The notes: generated by a model not told the origin, from the letters alone. Numbered from the stretch's first letter, positions 1 through 10,927 are shown. The stretch: 11,489 nucleotides of DNA from Saccoglossus kowalevskii (GCF_000003605.2 NW_003130203.1:1-11489), one strand, 5' to 3'. Numbers and translations: made by a program.

Positions 1-10
1 TCATCACATA
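1..10. other. Degenerate left edge of the array
   Basis: The ten bases before the first full unit should match unit positions 47-56. Bases 6-10 match (ACATA, the C56A form). Before that, the expected TCAT-TG-ACATA is replaced by TCAT-C-ACATA, a one-base deletion plus a change at unit positions 50-51. This is either the true array boundary, a mutated unit at the edge, or an assembly or window edge. Ten bases cannot decide between these. Confidence 0.5.
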
Positions 11-122
11 CACCTGTTGATAACACTTCTTAATATTACCATGTGAGGGTGCTATTCATTGACATACACCTGTTGATAACACTTCATAATATTACCATGT
101 GAAGGTGCTATTCATTGACATC

Positions 123-178
123 CACCTGTTGATAACACTTCATAATATTACCATGTGAGGGTGCTATTCATTGACATC
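123..178 (+). repeat. Reference consensus unit (56 bp) and its internal motifs
   Basis: This copy carries the majority base at all four variable sites (A20, G37, C47, C56) and serves as the numbering reference. Visible in order are CACCTG at 1-6 (E-box type CANNTG), TGATAA at 8-13 (fits the GATA-factor consensus WGATAR), TAATATTACC at 21-30 (holds the geminivirus-type nonanucleotide), CATGTG at 30-35 (a second E-box), GGGTG at 37-41 and TTGACA at 49-54. TAATATTA at 21-28 is self-complementary. The variable positions are 37, 47 and 56 in the right part and 20 in the left. The motif matches are read directly from the sequence. Whether any protein binds them is unknown, since short motifs of this kind occur often by chance. 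Confidence 0.9.
132..167 (+). other. Imperfect stem-loop with TAATATTAC in the loop (one per unit; example copy)
   Basis: Unit positions 10-45 can fold on the plus strand. A10-A12 pair with T43-T45, A13 opposes C42, C14-A15 pair with T40-G41, G39 bulges, and C16-A20 pair with T34-G38. This leaves a 13-base loop at 21-33. Pair T17 with base 37 is a wobble in the majority unit and a Watson-Crick pair in G37A units. The loop contains TAATATTAC at 143-151 here, followed by C. A nonanucleotide in a hairpin loop is the architecture of geminivirus and other CRESS-DNA rolling-circle origins, where Rep nicks between T7 and A8. True viral origins usually have longer, GC-rich perfect stems; this one is weak, with a bulge and a mismatch. 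The pairing is seen in the sequence. A replication role is speculative, and no Rep gene is present. Confidence 0.5.
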
Positions 179-234
179 CACCTGTTGATAACACTTCATA
201 ATATTACCATGTGAGGGTGCTATTCATTGACATC

Positions 235-850
235 CACCTGTTGATAACACTTCATAATATTACCATGTGAGGGTGCTATTCATTGACATCCACCTGTTGA
301 TAACACTTCATAATATTACCATGTGAGGGTGCTATTCATTGACATCCACCTGTTGATAACACTTCATAATATTACCATGTGAGGGTGCTATTCATTGACA
401 TCCACCTGTTGATAACACTTCATAATATTACCATGTGAGGGTGCTATTCATTGACATCCACCTGTTGATAACACTTCATAATATTACCATGTGAGGGTGC
501 TATTCATTGACATCCACCTGTTGATAACACTTCATAATATTACCATGTGAAGGTGCTATTCATTGACATACACCTGTTGATAACACTTCATAATATTACC
601 ATGTGAGGGTGCTATTCATTGACATCCACCTGTTGATAACACTTCATAATATTACCATGTGAGGGTGCTATTCATTGACATACACCTGTTGATAACACTT
701 CATAATATTACCATGTGAGGGTGCTATTCATTGACATCCACCTGTTGATAACACTTCATAATATTACCATGTGAGGGTGCTATTTATTGACATCCACCTG
801 TTGATAACACTTCATAATATTACCATGTGAGGGTGCTATTCATTGACATA
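235..850. repeat. 616-bp internal duplication, copy 1 (copy 2 at 1299-1914)
   Basis: Eleven successive units here have the same variant order as the eleven at 1299-1914: five consensus, G37A with C56A, consensus, C56A, consensus, C47T, C56A. The double variant G37A+C56A occurs in only three units of the whole window, which makes coincidence unlikely. The only difference I see between the copies is G41A at 1899. The offset is 1064 bp, 19 units. Confidence 0.8.
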
Positions 851-1298
851 CACCTGTTGATAACACTTCATAATATTACCATGTGAGGGTGCTATTCATT
901 GACATACACCTGTTGATAACACTTCATAATATTACCATGTGAGGGTGCTATTCATTGACATCCACCTGTTGATAACACTTCATAATATTACCATGTGAGG
1001 GTGCTATTCATTGACATCCACCTGTTGATAACACTTCATAATATTACCATGTGAGGGTGCTATTCATTGACATCCACCTGTTGATAACACTTCATAATAT
1101 TACCATGTGAGGGTGCTATTCATTGACATCCACCTGTTGATAACACTTCATAATATTACCATGTGAGGGTGCTATTTATTGACATCCACCTGTTGATAAC
1201 ACTTCATAATATTACCATGTTAGGGTGCTATTCATTGACATCCACCTGTTGATAACACTTCATAATATTACCATGTGAAGGTGCTATTCATTGACATC

Positions 1299-1914
1299 CA
1301 CCTGTTGATAACACTTCATAATATTACCATGTGAGGGTGCTATTCATTGACATCCACCTGTTGATAACACTTCATAATATTACCATGTGAGGGTGCTATT
1401 CATTGACATCCACCTGTTGATAACACTTCATAATATTACCATGTGAGGGTGCTATTCATTGACATCCACCTGTTGATAACACTTCATAATATTACCATGT
1501 GAGGGTGCTATTCATTGACATCCACCTGTTGATAACACTTCATAATATTACCATGTGAGGGTGCTATTCATTGACATCCACCTGTTGATAACACTTCATA
1601 ATATTACCATGTGAAGGTGCTATTCATTGACATACACCTGTTGATAACACTTCATAATATTACCATGTGAGGGTGCTATTCATTGACATCCACCTGTTGA
1701 TAACACTTCATAATATTACCATGTGAGGGTGCTATTCATTGACATACACCTGTTGATAACACTTCATAATATTACCATGTGAGGGTGCTATTCATTGACA
1801 TCCACCTGTTGATAACACTTCATAATATTACCATGTGAGGGTGCTATTTATTGACATCCACCTGTTGATAACACTTCATAATATTACCATGTGAGGGTAC
1901 TATTCATTGACATA
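1299..1914. repeat. 616-bp internal duplication, copy 2
   Basis: This is the partner of 235-850, offset by 19 units, with one private change (G at unit position 41 to A, base 1899). Outside the block the variant order differs: a G37A unit precedes it here and a consensus unit precedes copy 1, while after it there is a consensus unit against a C56A unit. Confidence 0.8.
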
Positions 1915-2026
1915 CACCTGTTGATAACACTTCATAATATTACCATGTGAGGGTGCTATTCATTGACATCCACCTGTTGATAACACTTCATAATATTACC
2001 ATGTGAGGGTGCTATTCATTGACATC

Positions 2027-2362
2027 CACCTGTTGATAACACTTCATAATATTACCATGTGAAGGTGCTATTCATTGACATCCACCTGTTGATAACACTT
2101 CATAATATTACCATGTGAAGGTGCTATTCATTGACATCCACCTGTTGATAACACTTCATAATATTACCATGTGAAGGTGCTATTCATTGACATCCACCTG
2201 TAGATAACACTTCATAATATTACCATGTGAGGGTGCTATTCATTGACATACACCTGTTGATAACACTTCTTAATATTACCATGTGAGGGTGCTATTCATT
2301 GACATCCACCTGTTGATAACACTTCATAATATTACCATGTGAAGGTGCTATTCATTGACATC
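2027..2362. repeat. Six-unit block duplicated at 3203-3538
   Basis: Both blocks run three G37A units, one C56A unit, one A20T unit and one G37A unit. The offset is 1176 bp (21 units). They differ at T8A (base 2202, only here) and in the base ending the A20T unit (C here, A in the other). The rare A20T variant in the same setting supports common descent. Confidence 0.65.
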
Positions 2363-3202
2363 CACCTGTTGATAACACTTCATAATATTACCATGTGAGG
2401 GTGCTATTCATTGACATCCACCTGTTGATAACACTTCTTAATATTACCATGTGAGGGTGCTATTCATTGACATCCACCTGTTGATAACACTTCATAATAT
2501 TACCATGTGAAGGTGCTATTCATTGACATCCACCTGTTGATAACACTTCATAATATTACCATGTGAAGGTGCTATTCATTGACATCCACCTGTTGATAAC
2601 ACTTCATAATATTACCATGTGAAGGTGCTATTCATTGACATCCACCTGTTGATAACACTTCATAATATTACCATGTGAGGGTGCTATTCATTGACATCCA
2701 CCTGTTGATAACACTTCATAATATTACCATGTGAGGGTGCTATTTATTGACATCCACCTGTTGATAACACTTCATAATATTACCATGTGAGGGTGCTATT
2801 CATTGACATCCACCTGTTGATAACACTTCATAATATTACCATGTGAGGGTGCTATTCATTGACATACACCTGTTGATAACACTTCTTAATATTACCATGT
2901 GAGGGTGCTATTCATTGACATACACCTGTTGATAACACTTCATAATATTACCATGTGAGGGTGCTATTTATTGACATCCACCTGTTGATAACACTTCATA
3001 ATATTACCATGTGAGGGTGCTATTCATTGACATCCACCTGTTGATAACACTTCATAATATTACCATGTGAGGGTGCTATTCATTGACATCCACCTGTTGA
3101 TAACACTTCATAATATTACCATGTGAGGGTGCTATTCATTGACATCCACCTGTTGATAACACTTCATAATATTACCATGTGAGGGTGCTATTCATTGACA
3201 TC

Positions 3203-3538
3203 CACCTGTTGATAACACTTCATAATATTACCATGTGAAGGTGCTATTCATTGACATCCACCTGTTGATAACACTTCATAATATTACCATGTGAAGGTGC
3301 TATTCATTGACATCCACCTGTTGATAACACTTCATAATATTACCATGTGAAGGTGCTATTCATTGACATCCACCTGTTGATAACACTTCATAATATTACC
3401 ATGTGAGGGTGCTATTCATTGACATACACCTGTTGATAACACTTCTTAATATTACCATGTGAGGGTGCTATTCATTGACATACACCTGTTGATAACACTT
3501 CATAATATTACCATGTGAAGGTGCTATTCATTGACATC
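3203..3538. repeat. Second copy of the six-unit block
   Basis: This is the partner of 2027-2362, with the A20T change at base 3446 in a unit that also carries C56A. A similar C56A-then-A20T pair is found at 2811-2922, so this small cassette has spread within the left domain. Confidence 0.65.
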
Positions 3539-4602
3539 CACCTGTTGATAACACTTCATAATATTACCATGTGAGGGTGCTATTCATTGACATCCACCTG
3601 TTGATAACACTTCATAATATTACCATGTGAGGGTGCTATTCATTGACATCCACCTGTTGATAACACTTCATAATATTACCATGTGAAGGTGCTATTCATT
3701 GACATCCACCTGTTGATAACACTTCATAATATTACCATGTGAGGGTGCTATTCATTGACATCCACCTGTTGATAACACTTCATAATATTACCATGTGAGG
3801 GTGCTATTCATTGACATCCACCTGTTGATAACACTTCATAATATTACCATGTGAGGGTGCTATTCATTGACATCCACCTGTTGATAACACTTCATAATAT
3901 TACCATGTGAGGGTGCTATTTATTGACATCCACCTGTTGATAACACTTCATAATATTACCATGTGAGGGTGCTATTCATTGACATCCACCTGTTGATAAC
4001 ACTTCATAATATTACCATGTGAGGGTGCTATTCATTGACATCCACCTGTTGATAACACTTCATAATATTACCATGTGAGGGTGCTATTTATTGACATCCA
4101 CCTGTTGATAACACTTCATAATATTACCATGTGAGGGTGCTATTCATTGACATCCACCTGTTGATAACACTTCATAATATTACCATGTGAGGGTGCTATT
4201 TATTGACATCCACCTGTTGATAACACTTCATAATATTACCATGTGAGGGTGCTATTCATTGACATCCACCTGTTGATAACACTTCATAATATTACCATGT
4301 GAGGGTGCTATTTATTGACATCCACCTGTTGATAACACTTCATAATATTACCATGTGAGGGTGCTATTCATTGACATCCACCTGTTGATAACACTTCATA
4401 ATATTACCATGTGAGGGTGCTATTTATTGACATCCACCTGTTGATAACACTTCATAATATTACCATGTGAGGGTGCTATTTATTGACATCCACCTGTTGA
4501 TAACACTTCATAATATTACCATGTGAGGGTGCTATTAATTGACATCCACCTGTTGATAACACTTCATAATATTACCATGTGAAGGTGCTATTCATTGACA
4601 TC

Positions 4603-4716
4603 CACCTGTTGATAACACTTCATAATATTACCATGTGAAGGTGCTATTCATTGACATCCCACCTGTTGATAACACTTCATAATATTACCATGTGAGAGTG
4701 CTATTCATTGACATCC
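4603..4716. repeat. Two adjacent 57-bp units with an extra C
   Basis: Both units end in a three-C run at the junction (4658-4660 and 4715-4717) where all other junctions have two. The second also carries G38A at 4697. Two neighbours sharing a private insertion indicate duplication of one unit after the insertion arose, or the same slippage twice. Confidence 0.8.
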
Positions 4717-5780
4717 CACCTGTTGATAACACTTCATAATATTACCATGTGAGGGTGCTATTTATTGACATCCACCTGTTGATAACACTTCATAATATTA
4801 CCATGTGAAGGTGCTATTCATTGACATCCACCTGTTGATAACACTTCATAATATTACCATGTGAGGGTGCTATTTATTGACATCCACCTGTTGATAACAC
4901 TTCATAATATTACCATGTGAGGGTGCTATTTATTGACATCCACCTGTTGATAACACTTCATAATATTACCATGTGAGGGTGCTATTCATTGACATCCACC
5001 TGTTGATAACACTTCATAATATTACCATGTGAGGGTGCTATTCATTGACATACACCTGTTGATAACACTTCATAATATTACCATGTGAAGGTGCTATTCA
5101 TTGACATCCACCTGTTGATAACACTTCATAATATTACCATGTGAGGGTGCTATTCATTGACATCCACCTGTTGATAACACTTCATAATATTACCATGTGA
5201 GGGTGCTATTCATTGACATCCACCTGTTGATAACACTTCATAATATTACCATGTGAGGGTGCTATTCATTGACATCCACCTGTTGATAACACTTCATAAT
5301 ATTACCATGTGAGGGTGCTATTCATTGACATCCACCTGTTGATAACACTTCATAATATTACCATGTGAGGGTGCTATTCATTGACATCCACCTGTTGATA
5401 ACACTTCATAATATTACCATGTGAAGGTGCTATTCATTGACATCCACCTGTTGATAACACTTCATAATATTACCATGTGAGGGTGCTATTCATTGACATC
5501 CACCTGTTGATAACACTTCATAATATTACCATGTGAGGGTGCTATTCATTGACATCCACCTGTTGATAACACTTCATAATATTACCATGTGAGGGTGCTA
5601 TTCATTGACATCCACCTGTTGATAACACTTCATAATATTACCATGTGAGGGTGCTATTCATTGACATCCACCTGTTGATAACACTTCATAATATTACCAT
5701 GTGAGGGTGCTATTCATTGACATCCACCTGTTGATAACACTTCATAATATTACCATGTGAGGGTGCTATTTATTGACATC

Positions 5781-5837
5781 CACCTGTTGATAACACTTTC
5801 ATAATATTACCATGTGAGGGTGCTATTTATTGACATC
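5781..5837. repeat. 57-bp unit with an extra T
   Basis: The run of two T at unit positions 17-18 is three long here (5797-5799). This lengthens the left arm of the predicted hairpin by one base opposite the bulged G39. It is the only internal indel not at a unit junction, and its neighbours do not share it. Confidence 0.85.
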
Positions 5838-6789
5838 CACCTGTTGATAACACTTCATAATATTACCATGTGAGGGTGCTATTTATTGACATCCACCTGT
5901 TGATAACACTTCATAATATTACCATGTGAGGGTGCTATTCATTGACATCCACCTGTTGATAACACTTCATAATATTACCATGTGAGGGTGCTATTTATTG
6001 ACATCCACCTGTTGATAACACTTCATAATATTACCATGTGAGGGTGCTATTCATTGACATTCACCTGTTGATAACACTTCATAATATTACCATGTGAGGG
6101 TGCTATTTATTGACATCCACCTGTTGATAACACTTCATAATATTACCATGTGAGGGTGCTATTTATTGACATCCACCTGTTGATAACACTTCATAATATT
6201 ACCATGTGAGGGTGCTATTCATTGACATCCACCTGTTGATAACACTTCATAATATTACCATGTAAGGGTGCTATTCATTGACATCCACCTGTTGATAACA
6301 CTTCATAATATTACCATGTGAGGGTGCTATTTATTGACATCCACCTGTTGATAACACTTCATAATATTACCATGTGAGGGTGCTATTCATTGACATCCAC
6401 CTGTTGATAACACTTCATAATATTACCATGTGAAGGTGCTATTCATTGACATCCACCTGTTGATAACACTTCATAATATTACCATGTGAGGGTGCTATTT
6501 ATTGACATCCACCTGTTGATAACACTTCATAATATTACCATGTGAGGGTGCTATTTATTGACATCCACCTGTTGATAACACTTCATAATATTACCATGTG
6601 AGGGTGCTATTCATTGACATCCACCTGTTGATAACACTTCATAATATTACCATGTGAGGGTGCTATTTATTGACATCCACCTGTTGATAACACTTCATAA
6701 TATTACCATGTGAGGGTGCTATTCATTGACATCCACCTGTTGATAACACTTCATAATATTACCATGTGAGGGTGCTATTCATTGACATC

Positions 6790-6901
6790 CACCTGTTGAT
6801 AACACTTCATAATATTACCATGTGAAGGTGCTATTCATTGCCATCCACCTGTTGATAACACTTCATAATATTACCATGTGAGGGTGCTATTCATTGCCAT
6901 C
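6790..6901. repeat. Adjacent units sharing A52C
   Basis: A52C at 6841 and 6897 occurs in two successive units and nowhere else, apart from the scrambled junction at 10928-10939, where position 52 is also C. The first unit is also G37A and the second is not, so a simple one-unit copy was followed by a change at position 37, or the copied tract covered only the right end. Confidence 0.75.
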
Positions 6902-7741
6902 CACCTGTTGATAACACTTCATAATATTACCATGTGAGGGTGCTATTCATTGACATCCACCTGTTGATAACACTTCATAATATTACTATGTGAGGGTGCT
7001 ATTCATTGACATCCACCTGTTGATAACACTTCATAATATTACCATGTGAAGGTGCTATTCATTGACATCCACCTGTTGATAACACTTCATAATATTACCA
7101 TGTGAGGGTGCTATTCATTGACATCCACCTGTTGATAACACTTCATAATATTACCATGTGAGGGTGCTATTCATTGACAACCACCTGTTGATAACACTTC
7201 ATAATATTACCATGTGAGGGTGCTATTCATCGACATCCACCTGTTGATAACACTTCATAATATTACCATGTGAAGGTGCTATTCATTGACATCCACCTGT
7301 TGATAACACTTCATAATATTACCATGTGAGGGTGCTATTTATTGACATCCACCTGTTGATAACACTTCATAATATTACCATGTGAGGGTGCTATTTATTG
7401 ACATCCACCTGTTGATAACACTTCATAATATTACCATGTGAAGGTGCTATTCATTGACATCCACCTGTTGATAACACTTCATAATATTACCATGTGAGGG
7501 TGCTATTCATTGACATCCACCTGTTGATAACACTTCATAATATTACCATGTGAAGGTGCTATTTATTGACATCCACCTGTTGATAACACTTCATAATATT
7601 ACCATGTGAGGGTGCTATTCATTGACATCCACCTGTTGATAACACTTCATAATATTACCATGTGAGGGTGCTATTCATTGACATCCACCTGTTGATAACA
7701 CTTCATAATATTACCATGTGAGGGTGCTATTTATTGACATC

Positions 7742-8581
7742 CACCTGTTGATAACACTTCATAATATTACCATGTGAGGGTGCTATTCATTGACATCCAC
7801 CTGTTGATAACACTTCATAATATTACCATGTGAAGGTGCTATTCATTGACATCCACCTGTTGATAACACTTCATAATATTACCATGTGAGGGTGCTATTT
7901 ATTGACATCCACCTGTTGATAACACTTCATAATATTACCATGTGAGGGTGCTATTTATTGACATCCACCTGTTGATAACACTTCATAATATTACCATGTG
8001 AGGGTGCTATTCATTGACATACACCTGTTGATAACACTTCATAATATTACCATGTGAGGGTGCTATTCATTGACATCCACCTGTTGATAACACTTCATAA
8101 TATTACCATGTGAAGGTGCTATTCATTGACATCCACCTGTTGATAACACTTCATAATATTACCATGTGAGGGTGCTATTTATTGACATCCACCTGTTGAT
8201 AACACTTCATAATATTACCATGTGAGGGTGCTATTTATTGACATCCACCTGTTGATAACACTTCATAATATTACCATGTGAGGGTGCTATTCATTGACAT
8301 ACACCTGTTGATAACACTTCATAATATTACCATGTGAGGGTGCTATTCATTGACATCCACCTGTTGATAACACTTCATAATATTACCATGTGAGGGTGCT
8401 ATTCATTGACATCCACCTGTTGATAACACTTCATAATATTACCATGTGAGGGTGCTATTTATTGACATCCACCTGTTGATAACACTTCATAATATTACCA
8501 TGTGAGGGTGCTATTTATTGACATCCACCTGTTGATAACACTTCATAATATTACCATGTGAAGGTGCTATTCATTGACATC
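7742..8581. repeat. 280-bp higher-order repeat, three tandem copies
   Basis: Five units in the order consensus, G37A, C47T, C47T, C56A occupy 7742-8021 and again 8022-8301 without a difference that I can see. A third copy at 8302-8581 has diverged at two sites: its second unit lacks G37A, and its fifth is G37A instead of C56A. The four-unit core (consensus, G37A, C47T, C47T) also appears alone at 6342-6565 and 7182-7405. These starts lie 15, 10 and 5 units apart. This is the signature of amplification in five-unit blocks by unequal exchange or replication slippage. Confidence 0.8.
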
Positions 8582-9421
8582 CACCTGTTGATATCACTTC
8601 ATAATATTACCATGTGAGGGTGCTATTTATTGACATCCACCTGTTGATAACACTTCATAATATTACCATGTGAGGGTGCTATTTATTGACATCCACCTGT
8701 TGATAACACTTCATAATATTACCATGTGAGGGTGCTATTTATTGACATCCACCTGTTGATAACACTTCATAATATTACCATGTGAGGGTGCTATTCATTG
8801 ACATCCACCTGTTGATAACACTTCATAATATTACCATGTGAGGGTGCTATTCATTGACATCCACCTGTTGATAACACTTCATAATATTACCATGTGAGGG
8901 TGCTATTCATTGACATCCACCTGTTGATAACACTTCATAATATTACCATGTGAGGGTGCTATTCATTGACATCCACCTGTTGATAACACTTCATAATATT
9001 ACCATGTGAGGGTGCTATTCATTGACATCCACCTGTTGATAACACTTCATAATATTACCATGTGAGGGTGCTATTCATTGACATCCACCTGTTGATAACA
9101 CTTCATAATATTACCATGTGAGGGTGCTATTTATTGACATCCACCTGTTGATAACACTTCATAATATTACCATGTGAAGGTGCTATTCATTGACATCCAC
9201 CTGTTGATAACACTTCATAATATTACCATGTGAAGGTGCTATTCATTGACATCCACCTGTTGATAACACTTCATAATATTACCATGTGAAGGTGCTATTC
9301 ATTGACATCCACCTGTTGATAACACTTCATAATATTACCATGTGAGGGTGCTATTCATTGACATCCACCTGTTGATAACACTTCATAATATTACCATGTG
9401 AAGGTGCTATTCATTGACATC

Positions 9422-9701
9422 CACCTGTTGATAACACTTCATAATATTACCATGTGAGGGTGCTATTCATTGACATCCACCTGTTGATAACACTTCATAA
9501 TATTACCATGTGAGGGTGCTATTCATTGACATCCACCTGTTGATAACACTTCATAATATTACCATGTGAGGGTGCTATTCATTGACATCCACCTGTTGAT
9601 AACACTTCATAATATTACCATGTAAGGGTGCTATTTATTGACATCCACCTGTTGATAACACTTCATAATATTACCATGTGAGGGTGCTATTCATTGACAT
9701 C
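9422..9701. repeat. Five-unit block with G35A, duplicated at 10486-10765
   Basis: Three consensus units, a unit with both G35A and C47T (G35A at 9624), then a consensus unit. The same order recurs at 10486-10765 with G35A at 10688. The G35A+C47T combination is found nowhere else in the window. The offset is 1064 bp, 19 units, the same as for the 616-bp duplication near the left end. Confidence 0.65.
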
Positions 9702-10485
9702 CACCTGTTGATAACACTTCATAATATTACCATGTGAAGGTGCTATTCATTGACATCCACCTGTTGATAACACTTCATAATATCACCATGTGAGGGTGCT
9801 ATTCATTGACATCCACCTGTTGATAACACTTCATAATATTACCATGTGAAGGTGCTATTCATTGACATCCACCTGTTGATAACACTTCATAATATTACCA
9901 TGTGAAGGTGCTATTCATTGACATCCACCTGTTGATAACACTTCATAATATTACCATGTGAAGGTGCTATTCATTGACATCCACCTGTTGATAACACTTC
10001 ATAATATTACCATGTGAGGGTGCTATTCATTGACATCCACCTGTTGATAACACTTCATAATATTACCATGTGAGGGTGCTATTTATTGACATCCACCTGT
10101 TGATAACACTTCATAATATTACCATGTGAGGGTGCTATTCATTGACATCCACCTGTTGATAACACTTCATAATATTACCATGTGAAGGTGCTATTCATTG
10201 ACATCCACCTGTTGATAACACTTCATAATATTACCATGTGAGGGTGCTATTTATTGACATCCACCTGTTGATAACACTTCATAATATTACCATGTGAAGG
10301 TGCTATTCATTGACATCCACCTGTTGATAACACTTCATAATATTACCATGTGAGGGTGCTATTCATTGACATCCACCTGTTGATAACACTTCATAATATT
10401 ACCATGTGAGGGTGCTATTTATTGACATCCACCTGTTGATAACACTTCATAATATTACCATGTGAGGGTGCTATTTATTGACATC

Positions 10486-10765
10486 CACCTGTTGATAACA
10501 CTTCATAATATTACCATGTGAGGGTGCTATTCATTGACATCCACCTGTTGATAACACTTCATAATATTACCATGTGAGGGTGCTATTCATTGACATCCAC
10601 CTGTTGATAACACTTCATAATATTACCATGTGAGGGTGCTATTCATTGACATCCACCTGTTGATAACACTTCATAATATTACCATGTAAGGGTGCTATTT
10701 ATTGACATCCACCTGTTGATAACACTTCATAATATTACCATGTGAGGGTGCTATTCATTGACATC
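10486..10765. repeat. Second copy of the five-unit G35A block
   Basis: This is the partner of 9422-9701. The units flanking the two copies differ, so the shared tract is about 280 bp. Confidence 0.65.
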
Positions 10766-10927
10766 CACCTGTTGATAACACTTCATAATATTACCATGTG
10801 AGGGTGCTATTTATTGACATCCACCTGTTGATAACACTTCATAATATTACCATGTGAGGGTGCTATTTATTGACATCCACCTGTTGATAACACTTCATAA
10901 TATTACCATGTGAGGGTGCTATTCATT

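Larger units (their letters stand above)
11..3874. repeat. Left domain of the array: rich in C56A and A20T units
   Basis: These are the first 69 units. They hold about 13 of the roughly 17 C56A units (for example the units starting at 11, 515, 627, 795, 851, 1579, 1691, 1859, 2195, 2811, 2867, 3371 and 3427). All five A20T units are here, starting at 11, 2251, 2419, 2867 and 3427. C47T is rare (five units, starting at 739, 1131, 1803, 2699 and 2923). Four of the five A20T units are preceded by a C56A base, so the two changes travel together. Single rare changes are G35T at 1221, G41A at 1899 and T8A at 2202. The domain limit is my choice, drawn where C47T becomes frequent. Confidence 0.75.

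Noticed and set aside
127-135. DnaA box (TGTTGATAA, unit positions 5-13)
   Set aside because: It differs at one conserved base from TGTGGATAA, and a one-mismatch match to a 9-mer is common. There is no other sign of a bacterial origin.
143-151. Integrated geminivirus genome
   Set aside because: Only the nonanucleotide and a weak stem are present. There is no coding sequence for Rep or capsid and no genome-length unit, so a viral insertion cannot be claimed.
171-202. Bacterial promoter: TTGACA at unit positions 49-54 with CATAAT downstream
   Set aside because: The spacing is about 20 bases, longer than the usual 16-18, and no gene follows. It is most likely chance.
9784-9784. Loss of the nonanucleotide in one unit as evidence of decay
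   Set aside because: T27C gives TAATATCAC in a single unit. One hit in nine positions is within the background rate, so it says nothing about selection either way.
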